Assembly: GCA_030431675.1 (NCBI GenBank)
Contig: JAUIIV010000001.1
Span: 372,001 to 436,000 of the forward strand
Origin: Gammaproteobacteria bacterium
GTDB lineage: Bacteria > Pseudomonadota > Gammaproteobacteria > UBA6186 > Azoamicaceae
Reading direction: 5' to 3'
Length of the DNA stretch: 64,000 bases
The position numbers and the translations under genes are program-made. Within the stretch, counting starts at the first letter, position 1, and the number at the start of each line of letters is the position of its first letter. Under the pieces are notes generated by a model. The model worked only from the letters and a program-made list of their open reading frames with translations. It was not told where the DNA came from and searched no databases. This document shows positions 53,853-64,000 of the stretch, in pieces.

Positions 53853-54374
53853 TTGAAATTAAGAAAACTATTTGGTCTGACAATTATTGAGATGATGGTT
53901 GTTTTGCTAATAATAGCGGTAATTGCTGGGGTTGCTGTACCGGTTTACAACATTTATATAATAAAATCACGGTTTACAGAAGTTTTTGTAACTGTGAACA
54001 GTTACAAGAGCGACTTGTCTGTGGCCTACTTAGATAATGATAAGTTTCCTAGCTCATTTGAGGGTTTAACAAGCGGCAGTGCCAGTACTGTTTCATCGGC
54101 AGTGCTTAAAGTTATATATTATGGTCGTTCAACAAATGCACAAAATGCATATTTAAATTTTTTCACTCTTGACCTAGGTGTCCCGGGGTATGTTGAACCA
54201 GATACATCTGGTAACGGTGGTACATACAGTAGGATTACTATAGTTGGAGTGACCACAAGTACAAACTATATGCAGGTCTACTGTGGCCAATGGGATGGTT
54301 CTAATGAGGATGTTCCGTTGACCTATTTGCCTACAAACTGCCAGGACACAAATTTATCCGCACTAATAAGTTGA
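53853..54374 (+). CDS. Type IV pilin-like protein
   Basis: A 173-residue prepilin starting at TTG, with GGAGG 11 bases upstream. The class III signal is KLFG, cut before LTIIEMMVVLLIIAVIAGVA, with Glu at +5. The C-terminal part has two cysteines (VYCGQW, TNCQD) that could close the usual D-loop. It could be the major pilin or a minor one. pilT follows after 21 bases. Confidence 0.88.
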   Translation: MKLRKLFGLTIIEMMVVLLIIAVIAGVAVPVYNIYIIKSRFTEVFVTVNSYKSDLSVAYLDNDKFPSSFEGLTSGSASTVSSAVLKVIYYGRSTNAQNAYLNFFTLDLGVPGYVEPDTSGNGGTYSRITIVGVTTSTNYMQVYCGQWDGSNEDVPLTYLPTNCQDTNLSALIS

Positions 54375-54395
54375 TTTAATAACTATACTTAGTGA

Positions 54396-55436
54396 ATGGA
54401 TATCACAGAGCTTTTGGCCTTCAGTGTAAAAAACAAAGCTTCAGACTTACACCTGTCTGCTGATATGCCACCTATTATTCGTGTCGATGGTAAAATCCGT
54501 AAGATTGATGTTCCACCGATGACAAACAAAGAAGTACATGCTTTGTTGTTTGACATCATGAATGACCGTCAAAGACGTATTTATGAAGAATTCTTTGAAA
54601 CGGACTTTTCTTTTGAAGTGGAAGGTTTGGCAAGATTTAGGGTGAATGTATTTACTCAAGCCCGAGGTTCTGCTGGTGTCTTTAGGACTATTCCCTCAAA
54701 AGTATTAACTCTAGAACAATTAGGTACACCTGATTTGTTTGAACATCTCGCCGAAGCACCTAGAGGTCTAATTTTAGTAACAGGTCCCACTGGGTCTGGT
54801 AAAAGTACCACCTTAGCAGGCATGTTAGATTATATAAATACAAATCACCCAAAGCATATATTAACCGTAGAAGATCCAATAGAATTTATGCATACGTCGA
54901 AGAAAAGCTTAATTTCACAACGTGAAGTACATAAAGACACTCTTGGCTTCTCTGAAGCATTACGCTCTGCATTACGTGAAGATCCAGATGTAATCTTAGT
55001 GGGTGAAATGCGTGATTTAGAAACCATACGCTTGGCGATGACTGCGGCAGAAACTGGCCATACTGTTTTTGGTACCCTACACACGAGTTCTGCTCCTAAA
55101 ACTGTAGATAGAATTATTGATGTTTTTCCTACCGGTGAAAAAGATATGGTGCGAGCCATGTTATCAGAATCTCTGCAAGCGGTGATTTCACAAACTCTTA
55201 TCGAACGCAAAGAGGGGGCTGGTCGTGTTGCCGCACATGAGATAATGGTGGCTACTCCTGCAATTAAAAATTTAATCCGAGAGGCAAAGGTGCCACAAAT
55301 GTATTCAGCCATTCAGACTGGTCAAGCAGTGGGTATGCAAACTCTAGATCAATGTTTACATATGCTAGTGAAAGAAAAAATTATAAGCAAAGACAGTGCT
55401 TATGTTAAGGCGCAGAATAAAGAGGAATTCTTGTGA
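54396..55436 (+). CDS. pilT: Type IV pilus retraction ATPase PilT
   Basis: A 346-residue hexameric ATPase that retracts pili. It has Walker A GPTGSGKSTTLAG, the Asp box TVEDPIEF, Walker B DVILVGEMRD, and the His box TGHTVFGTLHTSSA. The retraction motif AIRNLIRE is represented by AIKNLIREAK. It overlaps pilU by 4 bases (GTGA). Confidence 0.98.
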   Translation: MDITELLAFSVKNKASDLHLSADMPPIIRVDGKIRKIDVPPMTNKEVHALLFDIMNDRQRRIYEEFFETDFSFEVEGLARFRVNVFTQARGSAGVFRTIPSKVLTLEQLGTPDLFEHLAEAPRGLILVTGPTGSGKSTTLAGMLDYINTNHPKHILTVEDPIEFMHTSKKSLISQREVHKDTLGFSEALRSALREDPDVILVGEMRDLETIRLAMTAAETGHTVFGTLHTSSAPKTVDRIIDVFPTGEKDMVRAMLSESLQAVISQTLIERKEGAGRVAAHEIMVATPAIKNLIREAKVPQMYSAIQTGQAVGMQTLDQCLHMLVKEKIISKDSAYVKAQNKEEFL

Positions 55437-56542
55437 GTATAGATGAGTTATTAGACAAAACATTTGAGCTTGAAGGTTCTGATTTATTTATTGCGCCTGG
55501 CCGTCCGGCTAGTGTAAAAGTTCATGGTCAAATTCAGCCAATACAAGACAAAATATTAACGCCAGAAAAAGCACGCAAGACAATTTTGAGTTTAATGGAC
55601 GAACAACAACAAAAAGAATTTCTAGCACGTAAAGAATTAAATTTTGCAATTCAGACTGCGACTGCTGGACGCTTTAGGGTAAGCGCTTATTTTGAGAAAT
55701 TCCAAGTCGCTGCAGTTCTACGTAGGATAAAAGCAACGATACCAAAATTAGAAGATTTAGATTTGCCAGTAGCTATCAACGGGCTATCTATGGTTAAAAG
55801 AGGTTTAATATTGTTTGTTGGTGCAACAGGGGTCGGTAAAAGTACCACCATGGCCTCGATAGTTTCGTACAGAAATCATAATTCTAGCGGGCACATAGTA
55901 ACGATTGAAGATCCGATAGAATTTATTCATGAACATGCTCAGTGTATAGTAACTCAACGAGAAGTCGGTGTGGATACAGAGTCATACGGTATCGCATTGC
56001 GTAATGCATTACGTCAGGCTCCGGATGTAGTGATGATTGGCGAAATACGAAGTGCTGAGACTATGGAATATGCTTTACAATTCTCTGAAACAGGGCATTT
56101 GTGTCTGGCAACAATACATGCTAATAATGCTAATCAGGCACTAGACAGAATTATTAATTTTTTCCCATCCACAAAACATCAACAAATATGGTTGGAACTA
56201 TCCCTAAACTTACGCGCTATAGTTGCGCAGCAGCTTATACCTCGCACAGATAAAGAAGGTAGGGCCGCTGCAGTAGAATTAGTAATCAACACTCCAATTA
56301 TCCAAAGTTGTATCAAGAAGGGTGAAGTAGATGTATTAAAAGAATATATGGCCAGAGGTGGTAATGTTGGAATGCAAACTTTTGACCAGTCATTATTTGA
56401 TTTGTATAAGCAGAATAAAATCTCCTATGAGGATGCACTAAAGTATGCTGATTCAGAGAATGAAATTAGGTTGATGATTAAACTTGATGAAGGATCTAAC
56501 TATGACCCAGGCTCTTTAACAAATGTTGGGCTAAAGGACTAA
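55433..56542 (+). CDS. pilU: Accessory retraction ATPase PilU
   Basis: A 369-residue PilT paralogue with Walker A GATGVGKSTTMAS, Asp box TIEDPIEFIHEH, MIGEIRS, and His box TGHLCLATIHANNA. PilU works with PilT in retraction and cannot replace it alone in most species. It starts at GTG inside the pilT stop. Confidence 0.97.
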   Translation: MSIDELLDKTFELEGSDLFIAPGRPASVKVHGQIQPIQDKILTPEKARKTILSLMDEQQQKEFLARKELNFAIQTATAGRFRVSAYFEKFQVAAVLRRIKATIPKLEDLDLPVAINGLSMVKRGLILFVGATGVGKSTTMASIVSYRNHNSSGHIVTIEDPIEFIHEHAQCIVTQREVGVDTESYGIALRNALRQAPDVVMIGEIRSAETMEYALQFSETGHLCLATIHANNANQALDRIINFFPSTKHQQIWLELSLNLRAIVAQQLIPRTDKEGRAAAVELVINTPIIQSCIKKGEVDVLKEYMARGGNVGMQTFDQSLFDLYKQNKISYEDALKYADSENEIRLMIKLDEGSNYDPGSLTNVGLKD

Positions 56543-56545
56543 TAC

Positions 56546-57460
56546 ATGCGCAAGGTTAAGGGTATATCATTAGTATCTCTAATTGTTGGTATAGGTTTAG
56601 GGACTTTTATGATTATTGTCATGCTACAAATTTTTGGTGCTACACGTAGTAATTATAAGTTGGCCCAGAATCTAGCAGAGCTTAATAGTGTGTTGCGATA
56701 TGCCGAAGTTACGATGACAGAGATTATAAAACAAGCTGGGTACAGAGCACCAGATGCGACCACCGGCGAACTACCCAACTACACTAATATTTTCCAGCCA
56801 TTTAACAGCACCTTATATGGACCTTCTGGTAGTGCATACGATACAGTAAATTATCCCAACAGTGATGACCCCGCTGGTGTGGTTTTGAGCTACTTTCCTG
56901 GTGAGAATGTGTTTATCTCAGAGATAGACGCAAATAATTATGATAAGCTTTGGGTAAAGTTTGAGGGGGCAACTGATGGCAGTATTCGCGATTGCAATGA
57001 TCTGTATGGGGTTGATGATGAAGTGATTAAGATTCGTTTTTACTCACGTCAGACGTCAGTTGCAACTGGTGGTACGCAGATGGCTTATTATTGTGAACGC
57101 CAGAATGATAACGAAGATTATGAGTATTCTGATAACCCAGTAGGCACAGTCTTAATTCCAGCTGACATGTTTGATACCGCTTGGGTACGTTATGGCGAAG
57201 ATTTAACAGGTAACGGCTTTATAGATAGATGGTCATTAGGAGATGATGTGCGTGACCGTAATAGGGTTTATGCAGTTCGAGTAGCATTTTTAATACATAC
57301 CAAAGAGGATGTTAGAAGCCAAGATGTTACTCAGAGTTTTGAAATTTTTGGGCAGCCAGTTGTCAGGACCGACAAAAAAATATATAAGCTACATACCTTT
57401 ACAATTCCTTTGCCTAATGCTCCAAATTATTCCTTTGACTCGCCAGTTGGCACACCATGA
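56546..57460 (+). CDS. PilW-like minor pilin
   Basis: A 304-residue protein with a prepilin-like N-terminus: KVKG then ISLVSLIVGIGLGTFM. If cleavage follows Gly6, residue +5 is Ser, not the Glu found in nearly all type IV pilins. The rest (LRYAEVTMTEIIKQAGYRAP and TQMAYYCERQ) resembles PilW/PilX-like minor pilins that prime pilus assembly. It follows pilU by 3 bases. Confidence 0.75.
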   Translation: MRKVKGISLVSLIVGIGLGTFMIIVMLQIFGATRSNYKLAQNLAELNSVLRYAEVTMTEIIKQAGYRAPDATTGELPNYTNIFQPFNSTLYGPSGSAYDTVNYPNSDDPAGVVLSYFPGENVFISEIDANNYDKLWVKFEGATDGSIRDCNDLYGVDDEVIKIRFYSRQTSVATGGTQMAYYCERQNDNEDYEYSDNPVGTVLIPADMFDTAWVRYGEDLTGNGFIDRWSLGDDVRDRNRVYAVRVAFLIHTKEDVRSQDVTQSFEIFGQPVVRTDKKIYKLHTFTIPLPNAPNYSFDSPVGTP

Positions 57461-57508
57461 TCTATATTTAAATAATGTTGATTCATTAATTCACATGAGG
57501 TGATATTT

Positions 57509-57748
57509 ATGTGGCATTTACGTACAAAACAAGGGACGTTTTGGGTGATTGAGACTCCAGATACTCACAAGTATGTTTTAGGCGTCGACAATGATGAACT
57601 AGGAGTTTACGATGAAGCTGATCAAGCAGCCAAGGAAGTTTATGACCAAACTACTGGTCATTTGGCTTGGGATAGCGAATCTCACGTTACTGCTCCGCAA
57701 CAGGTGACAAGCTGGTCATCTGGAGAGCCAACTAACTGGCAAGAGTAG
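57509..57748 (+). CDS. Conserved small hypothetical protein, 79 residues
   Basis: A small soluble acidic protein with no signal peptide. The start has GAGGTGA five bases before the ATG at 57509. MWHLRTKQGTFWVIE and the acidic middle resemble small proteins in related gammaproteobacteria, but I can name no family. It lies between the pilW-like gene and rpmE. Confidence 0.65.
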   Translation: MWHLRTKQGTFWVIETPDTHKYVLGVDNDELGVYDEADQAAKEVYDQTTGHLAWDSESHVTAPQQVTSWSSGEPTNWQE

Positions 57749-57764
57749 TAATTAAAGTATTGCG

Positions 57765-57785
57765 ATAGCCGGCACTGTCGGCTAT
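57765..57785 (+). repeat. Hairpin upstream of rpmE
   Basis: ATAGCCG with CGGCTAT, extended by two inner pairs around a 3-base loop. It sits 17 bases after the hypothetical gene stop. Only a poor T tract follows (TATTATAC), so it may be a weak terminator or part of the rpmE leader. Confidence 0.45.
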
Positions 57786-57790
57786 TATAC

Positions 57791-57853
57791 AACCCTCATA
57801 CTTATTGTTGGCACTGGGCTAGCGATAGGAATTTAATAACTAAATTGAGGGTT
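57791..57853 (+). promoter_or_regulatory. rpmE leader stem that could hide the Shine-Dalgarno
   Basis: AACCCTCA (57791-57798) is perfectly complementary to TGAGGGTT (57846-57853), which contains the GAGGG ribosome-binding site of rpmE. The stem encloses 47 bases. It is a plausible translational control, as other ribosomal proteins regulate their own mRNA. It has not been tested here. Confidence 0.4.
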
Positions 57854-57858
57854 TGAGT

Positions 57859-58083
57859 ATGAAGGCCGACATTCATCCGAATTACCACACTATAACTGTG
57901 AAATGCTCATGTGGGCATGAGTTTAAAACAGGCTCAGCATTACCAGAGGACAGCCTAAGTGTTGAGGTTTGTAGCAATTGCCACCCGTTTTATACTGGCA
58001 AGCAGAAGATTGTAGATACAGCAGGTATGGTAGATAGCTTTAATAGACGCTTTGGTAATATTGGTAAGAGCACCAAGCAGTAA
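57859..58083 (+). CDS. rpmE: Large-subunit ribosomal protein bL31
   Basis: A 74-residue protein with the zinc-binding cysteines Cys16, Cys18, Cys38 and Cys41 ([21 protein letters not shown]), the zinc-containing form. The ATG at 57859 is chosen over the TTG two codons upstream; GAGGG lies seven bases before it. maeB follows after 29 bases. Confidence 0.97.
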   Translation: MKADIHPNYHTITVKCSCGHEFKTGSALPEDSLSVEVCSNCHPFYTGKQKIVDTAGMVDSFNRRFGNIGKSTKQ

Positions 58084-58112
58084 TCAAGGCAACCACCAAC
58101 TAAAAGGTTAGT

Positions 58113-60339
<2,227 letters not shown>

Positions 60340-60341
60340 AA

Positions 60342-62579
60342 TTAAAACAAAGTATCTACTTCAATTAAACTATCATCTAGTTGTTGGTTTGGGTTAGAGG
60401 ATGATTCACTAGCCACTTGTTTAGGCTCAGTACCAATTCTAAATAGTTCAAACATCGCATCTGTTTGTCCTGGGCGAGCTAAAAGCCCGGTTTTTGGATC
60501 GATGCGTGTGGTCACTAATCCTGGTGGTTGTGGCTGAAGGCTGTCGGGCTTATTCTTCAAAGCTTTTTCCATAAAATATACCCACATTGGTAAGGCACTG
60601 CTTACGCCGTATTCGTGTGTACTTTTGGGATCATCATAACCTACCCAAGTGGTGACTACTAAGTCTTGATTGTAACCGGCAAACCATCCATCAACTTGAT
60701 CATTAGTGGTGCCAGTTTTTCCTGCAAGATCATGCCTACCTAAACGCATTGCACGGCGCCCACCACCATTTTGTACAACGTCTTGTAGAATACTAGTAAT
60801 CATATACGCTGATTGAGCGCTTAGCACTTGTTCCTTAGAAGCAGGCACTTGCGCTGCAAAGATTTCATGATTATGAGAATCCTGAATTTGTTGTATTAGG
60901 TAAGGATCAATTTTGTAGCCTCCTGACGGAAATATACAGTATGCAGATGCTAATTCTAATGGAGATAAGGTATTGGTTCCTAAAGCTAAAGATAGACCCT
61001 GAGGCAGACTAGCAGGATTGAAACCAAAACTAGTCATGGTATCAAGTGTTTGTTCCATACCTAATGATTGTAACAAACGTATTGATACTAAATTTCTTGA
61101 GCGGGTTAATCCTTCTCGCAATCTGGTTGGGCCATAAAATTCGCGGGTATGATTTTGTGGACGCCAATCCTCATTATTGGGGTCATCGTCCATTATTGGC
61201 GCATCATTGATAATAGTTGCCGGTGTATAATCATTTTCTAATGCTGTAGCGTAAATAAAAGGTTTAAAACAAGAGCCTGGTTGTCTAGCTGCTTGGGTTG
61301 CACGATTAAAGTTACTTCTTGCATGATCAAAACCGCCAACAAGTGCTTTTATAGAGCCGTCATGTGGTGATATCGCTACTAAAGCACCTTCGATATTCGG
61401 TAGCTGTGCTACAGACCACTTGTTATTACTTTGTGTTACGTATACTACATCGCCAATCTTTAGAGGATATTGTGATTGCGCATGATCCTCGCTACCATCC
61501 TTAAATCGTACAACCACATGTTGACTATCTTTGCCTGATACTACTGCAGGAATTAAAGAGTTATAGCTTGGTATTTCCTCTAATATATCAGCAGCGTCAT
61601 CAAGAGCTATGTTTTTTAAGGGGCCACGAAATCCATGCCGTTGATCATATTCTAATAAAGATTGAGTCAATGCATGATTAGCAGCTAATTGCATATTGCT
61701 ATCAATCGTAGTGAACACTTGGTAGCCGCGATCATATACTTCTTCGCCGTATGCCTCTACCATATTTTGCCGCACCATCTCTGCTACGTACAAAGCTTCT
61801 ACATCAATTGGTCTGCTGTGATAAACAGTATCTATTGATTCTTCATTTGCTCTAATATATTCCGCATTAGTGATATATTCTGCTGCACGCATTCTGTCTA
61901 AAACATGGGTTCTACGTTTAAGGGCGCCTTCTGGCGATTTGAGTGGGTTGATTGCTGATGGTGCTTGGGGTAGGCCTGCGAGGACAGCAATTTGACCAAG
62001 GGTTAATTGATCAACGGTAGTACCGTAGTATACTTCAGCTGCTGCAGCAACACCATATGCCCTTTTGCCAAAATAGATTTTATTAAGATACAACTCGAGT
62101 ATTTCGTCTTTAGATAGTTCGCGCTCGATTTTAAGAGCTAGCAATATTTCATTGATCTTGCGGGTGTAGGTTTTATTTCTACTAAGAAAGAAATTTCTAG
62201 CTACTTGCATGGTTATAGTACTGCCACCTTGCTCTTTAGTACCCTTAGTAGCAAGGGCTACAAATGCTCGCGCAATACCACGAAGATCTACCCCTGGGTG
62301 GTCATAAAACCTATGATCTTCAGTGGCAATAACTGCATTTTTGAGTTTTTGTGGTATTTGATCCAATTTAATAGGAGTGCGTCGATGATCCCCATATTCG
62401 GCGATCAATTTATAGTCTGCAGTATAAATCTTAAGTGGAATTTGAAATTGTACATCTCTTAATTGGTCTACAGCTGGTAGATTTGCTATTAACAGTAGTA
62501 TCACAGCCATAGATATCAGAGCGCAGCACGCTAGACCTATAGCAATCATTCTCCATGGAAGTTTAGCAAAATGTACCAT
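60342..62579 (-). CDS. mrcA: Penicillin-binding protein 1A (bifunctional)
   Basis: A 745-residue peptidoglycan polymerase with one N-terminal membrane helix (MIAIGLACCALISMAVILLL), a glycosyltransferase domain (ATEDHRFYDHPGVD, EQGGSTITMQVARN, KRAYGVAAAAEVYYG) and a transpeptidase domain with SxxK in GSCFKPF, SRN in RSRNLVS and KTGTTND. It is shorter than the usual 800-850, mainly in the OB-like insert and tail. It is divergent from pilM, as in many gammaproteobacteria. Confidence 0.97.
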   Translation of the reverse strand: MVHFAKLPWRMIAIGLACCALISMAVILLLIANLPAVDQLRDVQFQIPLKIYTADYKLIAEYGDHRRTPIKLDQIPQKLKNAVIATEDHRFYDHPGVDLRGIARAFVALATKGTKEQGGSTITMQVARNFFLSRNKTYTRKINEILLALKIERELSKDEILELYLNKIYFGKRAYGVAAAAEVYYGTTVDQLTLGQIAVLAGLPQAPSAINPLKSPEGALKRRTHVLDRMRAAEYITNAEYIRANEESIDTVYHSRPIDVEALYVAEMVRQNMVEAYGEEVYDRGYQVFTTIDSNMQLAANHALTQSLLEYDQRHGFRGPLKNIALDDAADILEEIPSYNSLIPAVVSGKDSQHVVVRFKDGSEDHAQSQYPLKIGDVVYVTQSNNKWSVAQLPNIEGALVAISPHDGSIKALVGGFDHARSNFNRATQAARQPGSCFKPFIYATALENDYTPATIINDAPIMDDDPNNEDWRPQNHTREFYGPTRLREGLTRSRNLVSIRLLQSLGMEQTLDTMTSFGFNPASLPQGLSLALGTNTLSPLELASAYCIFPSGGYKIDPYLIQQIQDSHNHEIFAAQVPASKEQVLSAQSAYMITSILQDVVQNGGGRRAMRLGRHDLAGKTGTTNDQVDGWFAGYNQDLVVTTWVGYDDPKSTHEYGVSSALPMWVYFMEKALKNKPDSLQPQPPGLVTTRIDPKTGLLARPGQTDAMFELFRIGTEPKQVASESSSNPNQQLDDSLIEVDTLF

Positions 62580-62682
62580 TCAACGCCTAAAAAAGTTAGT
62601 TATATATATTTTAGTAAAATTACTATGCACTGCAATTTCACATACCAGTATTATGGTATTCAGAGATAAGTCAAGGTTATGT

Positions 62683-62710
62683 TTGACTAGAGTGTGTATA
62701 CAGCTAAAAT
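62683..62710 (+). promoter_or_regulatory. Candidate sigma70 promoter of pilMN
   Basis: TTGACT (62683-62688), 16 bases, TAAAAT (62705-62710), each 5 of 6 to consensus. Transcription from about 62717 supports the pilM start at 62767 over the open frame beginning at 62653. Confidence 0.55.
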
Positions 62711-62766
62711 TAAGTAAGGCAATTGGCTTTGAGGTGCGTGTGAAGAATTACAGAGATGTCTTAAAT

Positions 62767-63822
62767 ATGTTTGGATTGGACAAAAGTCCTATCTTAGGAT
62801 TAGACATAGGTTCAACTGGGATTAAGTTTCTATCACTTGCTAAAGATGGTGACAAAATAAAGGTGCAGGATTATGCAATCCAGTCATTTGAGCCAGGCGT
62901 AGTAGTAGAAAGGAATATAGTTAACCGCGAGAGGGCAGTTCAAGCAATGCGCGATGCCAAGGCCAAAATGGATATCGATACAAATAAAGTAAGTCTATGC
63001 ATAGGTAGTGCTATGTCGATTACTAGATTAATTCAGTTAGATTCTGGTTTATCAGATAAAGAGATTGGGGAAGAAATCTCGATGTCCTCAGATAGATATA
63101 TTCCATATCCATTGCATGAAGTTAATATGGACTACAAGGTTATTGGAAAAAGCCTCCAGGGAGAGGATTTAGTAGATATTGTAATTGTAGCAACAAAAAA
63201 AGAAATTATAGAGAAGCTTAGCGATATTATACTCGATGCAAATTTGGCACCAGAGGTAATCAATTTAGATAGTTATGCTTTAGCTAGTGCCTTTGAAAGA
63301 GTAGCTCATAAATTACCAGCAGAAGGCAAAGATAAAATTATAGCATTGGTAGATATTGGAGCTACCTCTACCAATTTTGTTGTAGTAAGAAATGGCAATG
63401 TCTTGTATATGCGAGATCAAGCATTTGGTAGTCAACAACTAATAGATGAAGTGCAAAATAATTACGGACTTGACTATGATGAGGCTATTCTTGCTGTAAG
63501 GTATGAAGATCTACCTAAAGACTATGATACTGAGATATTAGATCCTTTTAAGAAAGCTGTTGCTCAGCAAATCAATCGCTTTTGTCAATTCTTTTATTCA
63601 GCAAGTGAATATAAGAATGTGGATTACATTTTTGTTACAGGCGGCTGCACAAGTATTATGGGCATAGATGTAGAAGTGCAACAAAAAATGCATGTTAAAA
63701 CGTTTGTTGCGGATCCGTTTGCAGAGATGATACTAGCCTCACATATTGATGAGAAAGAGTTTAATTTTGATAAGGCTCGTCTAATGTCATGTTGTGGCCT
63801 GGCGTTAAGGAACATAGAATAG
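62767..63822 (+). CDS. pilM: Type IV pilus assembly protein PilM
   Basis: A 351-residue actin-like cytosolic protein that binds the N-terminus of PilN and links the pilus motor to the inner-membrane subcomplex. MFGLDKSPILGLDIGSTGIKFL is the typical start (the first 20 residues are diagnostic), and the second phosphate motif is ALVDIGATSTNFVVVRNG. The open frame extends upstream to 62653, but homology and the promoter favour the ATG at 62767; a GTG at 62740 is a second choice. pilN starts 1 base after the stop. Confidence 0.95.
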   Translation: MFGLDKSPILGLDIGSTGIKFLSLAKDGDKIKVQDYAIQSFEPGVVVERNIVNRERAVQAMRDAKAKMDIDTNKVSLCIGSAMSITRLIQLDSGLSDKEIGEEISMSSDRYIPYPLHEVNMDYKVIGKSLQGEDLVDIVIVATKKEIIEKLSDIILDANLAPEVINLDSYALASAFERVAHKLPAEGKDKIIALVDIGATSTNFVVVRNGNVLYMRDQAFGSQQLIDEVQNNYGLDYDEAILAVRYEDLPKDYDTEILDPFKKAVAQQINRFCQFFYSASEYKNVDYIFVTGGCTSIMGIDVEVQQKMHVKTFVADPFAEMILASHIDEKEFNFDKARLMSCCGLALRNIE

Positions 63823-63823
63823 C

Positions 63824-64000
63824 ATGGAAATCAACCTACTAGACTGGCGAGGTAAACAAAAGTTTATTGCTAACAATAGGTTTTATGCAATTGCTGCTAG
63901 CATATCAATTATCGCTGGGATATTGACTGCAAGCAGTAGCATTTATGTGATGATGCAAATTAATAAAGCCAAACAAAATGTTAAGTTGCTTGGCAGAGAG
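63824..64000 (+). CDS. pilN: Type IV pilus assembly protein PilN (N-terminal part, runs off the right edge)
   Basis: The first 59 codons: MEINLLDWRGKQKF is the cytosolic INLLxWR motif that docks in PilM, followed by a membrane helix (FYAIAASISIIAGILTASSS) and the start of a coiled coil. The gene continues past the window, presumably into pilOPQ. Confidence 0.9.
   Translation, partial: MEINLLDWRGKQKFIANNRFYAIAASISIIAGILTASSSIYVMMQINKAKQNVKLLGRE

Overview
The window is an AT-rich chromosomal segment from a gammaproteobacterium. Several blocks have gene orders well known from Pseudomonas, Escherichia and Legionella-type genomes: hemC-hemD-hemX-hemY, trxA-rho, yibN-grxC-secB-gpsA, priA-ftsN-hslV-hslU-ubiE-ubiJ-ubiB-tat, and rpmE-maeB-mrcA-pilM-pilN. 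A eukaryotic-like protein kinase fragment at the left edge, a phosphate-selective-type porin, an FeS-type photolyase and tight gene packing fit a host-associated or Legionellales-like organism. That placement is inference; no rRNA or other taxonomic marker was read.

Layout: 1-4.6 kb holds the kinase N-terminus, fdxA, an Rsd/AlgQ-like gene, a candidate 23-residue small gene with its own terminator, dsbB with a cysteine-bearing porin, and dapF with the tiny lipoprotein gene lptM. From 4.6 to 14.1 kb there are a carboxylesterase, four haem genes (hemCDXY), rho-trxA, hemB, an unusual E3-like flavoprotein and a MntA/HepT toxin-antitoxin pair. From 14.1 to 23.7 kb come ctpA, gpmI, the yibN-grxC-secB-gpsA-Hpt operon, small lipoproteins, an L,D-transpeptidase, and an FeS photolyase paired with a 2Fe-2S ferredoxin. 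From 23.8 to 28.6 kb lie typA, a DUF4143 ATPase behind a palindromic promoter, and pip.

From 28.0 to 37.8 kb every gene runs leftwards: tatC, tatA, hinT, ubiBJE, hslUV, ftsN, priA and hslR. A noncoding stretch follows (37.8-38.3 kb) with six same-orientation DnaA boxes, then tRNA-Phe. Past yggX and asmA, genes from 40.8 to 50.7 kb run rightwards: trmB, an SLC13-type transporter, msrA and a complete MoxR/DUF58/BatA-BatD cluster. Transcription diverging from a DnaA-box cluster makes this stretch a candidate replication origin or a DnaA-titrating locus.

From 50.6 to 53.8 kb a leftward group carries a YcxB-like protein, hemW, a hydrolase and yggT. The right end holds type IV pilus genes (pilin, pilT, pilU, a PilW-like protein, pilM, partial pilN), with rpmE, maeB, mdh and mrcA between them.

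No insertion sequence, prophage, CRISPR array or rRNA was seen. The points most worth a second look are the DnaA-box cluster, two small ORFs with orphan terminators, the possibly leaderless palindromic promoter of the DUF4143 ATPase, the E3-like protein missing a redox cysteine, the kinase fragment, and RNA hairpins placed over translation start regions.
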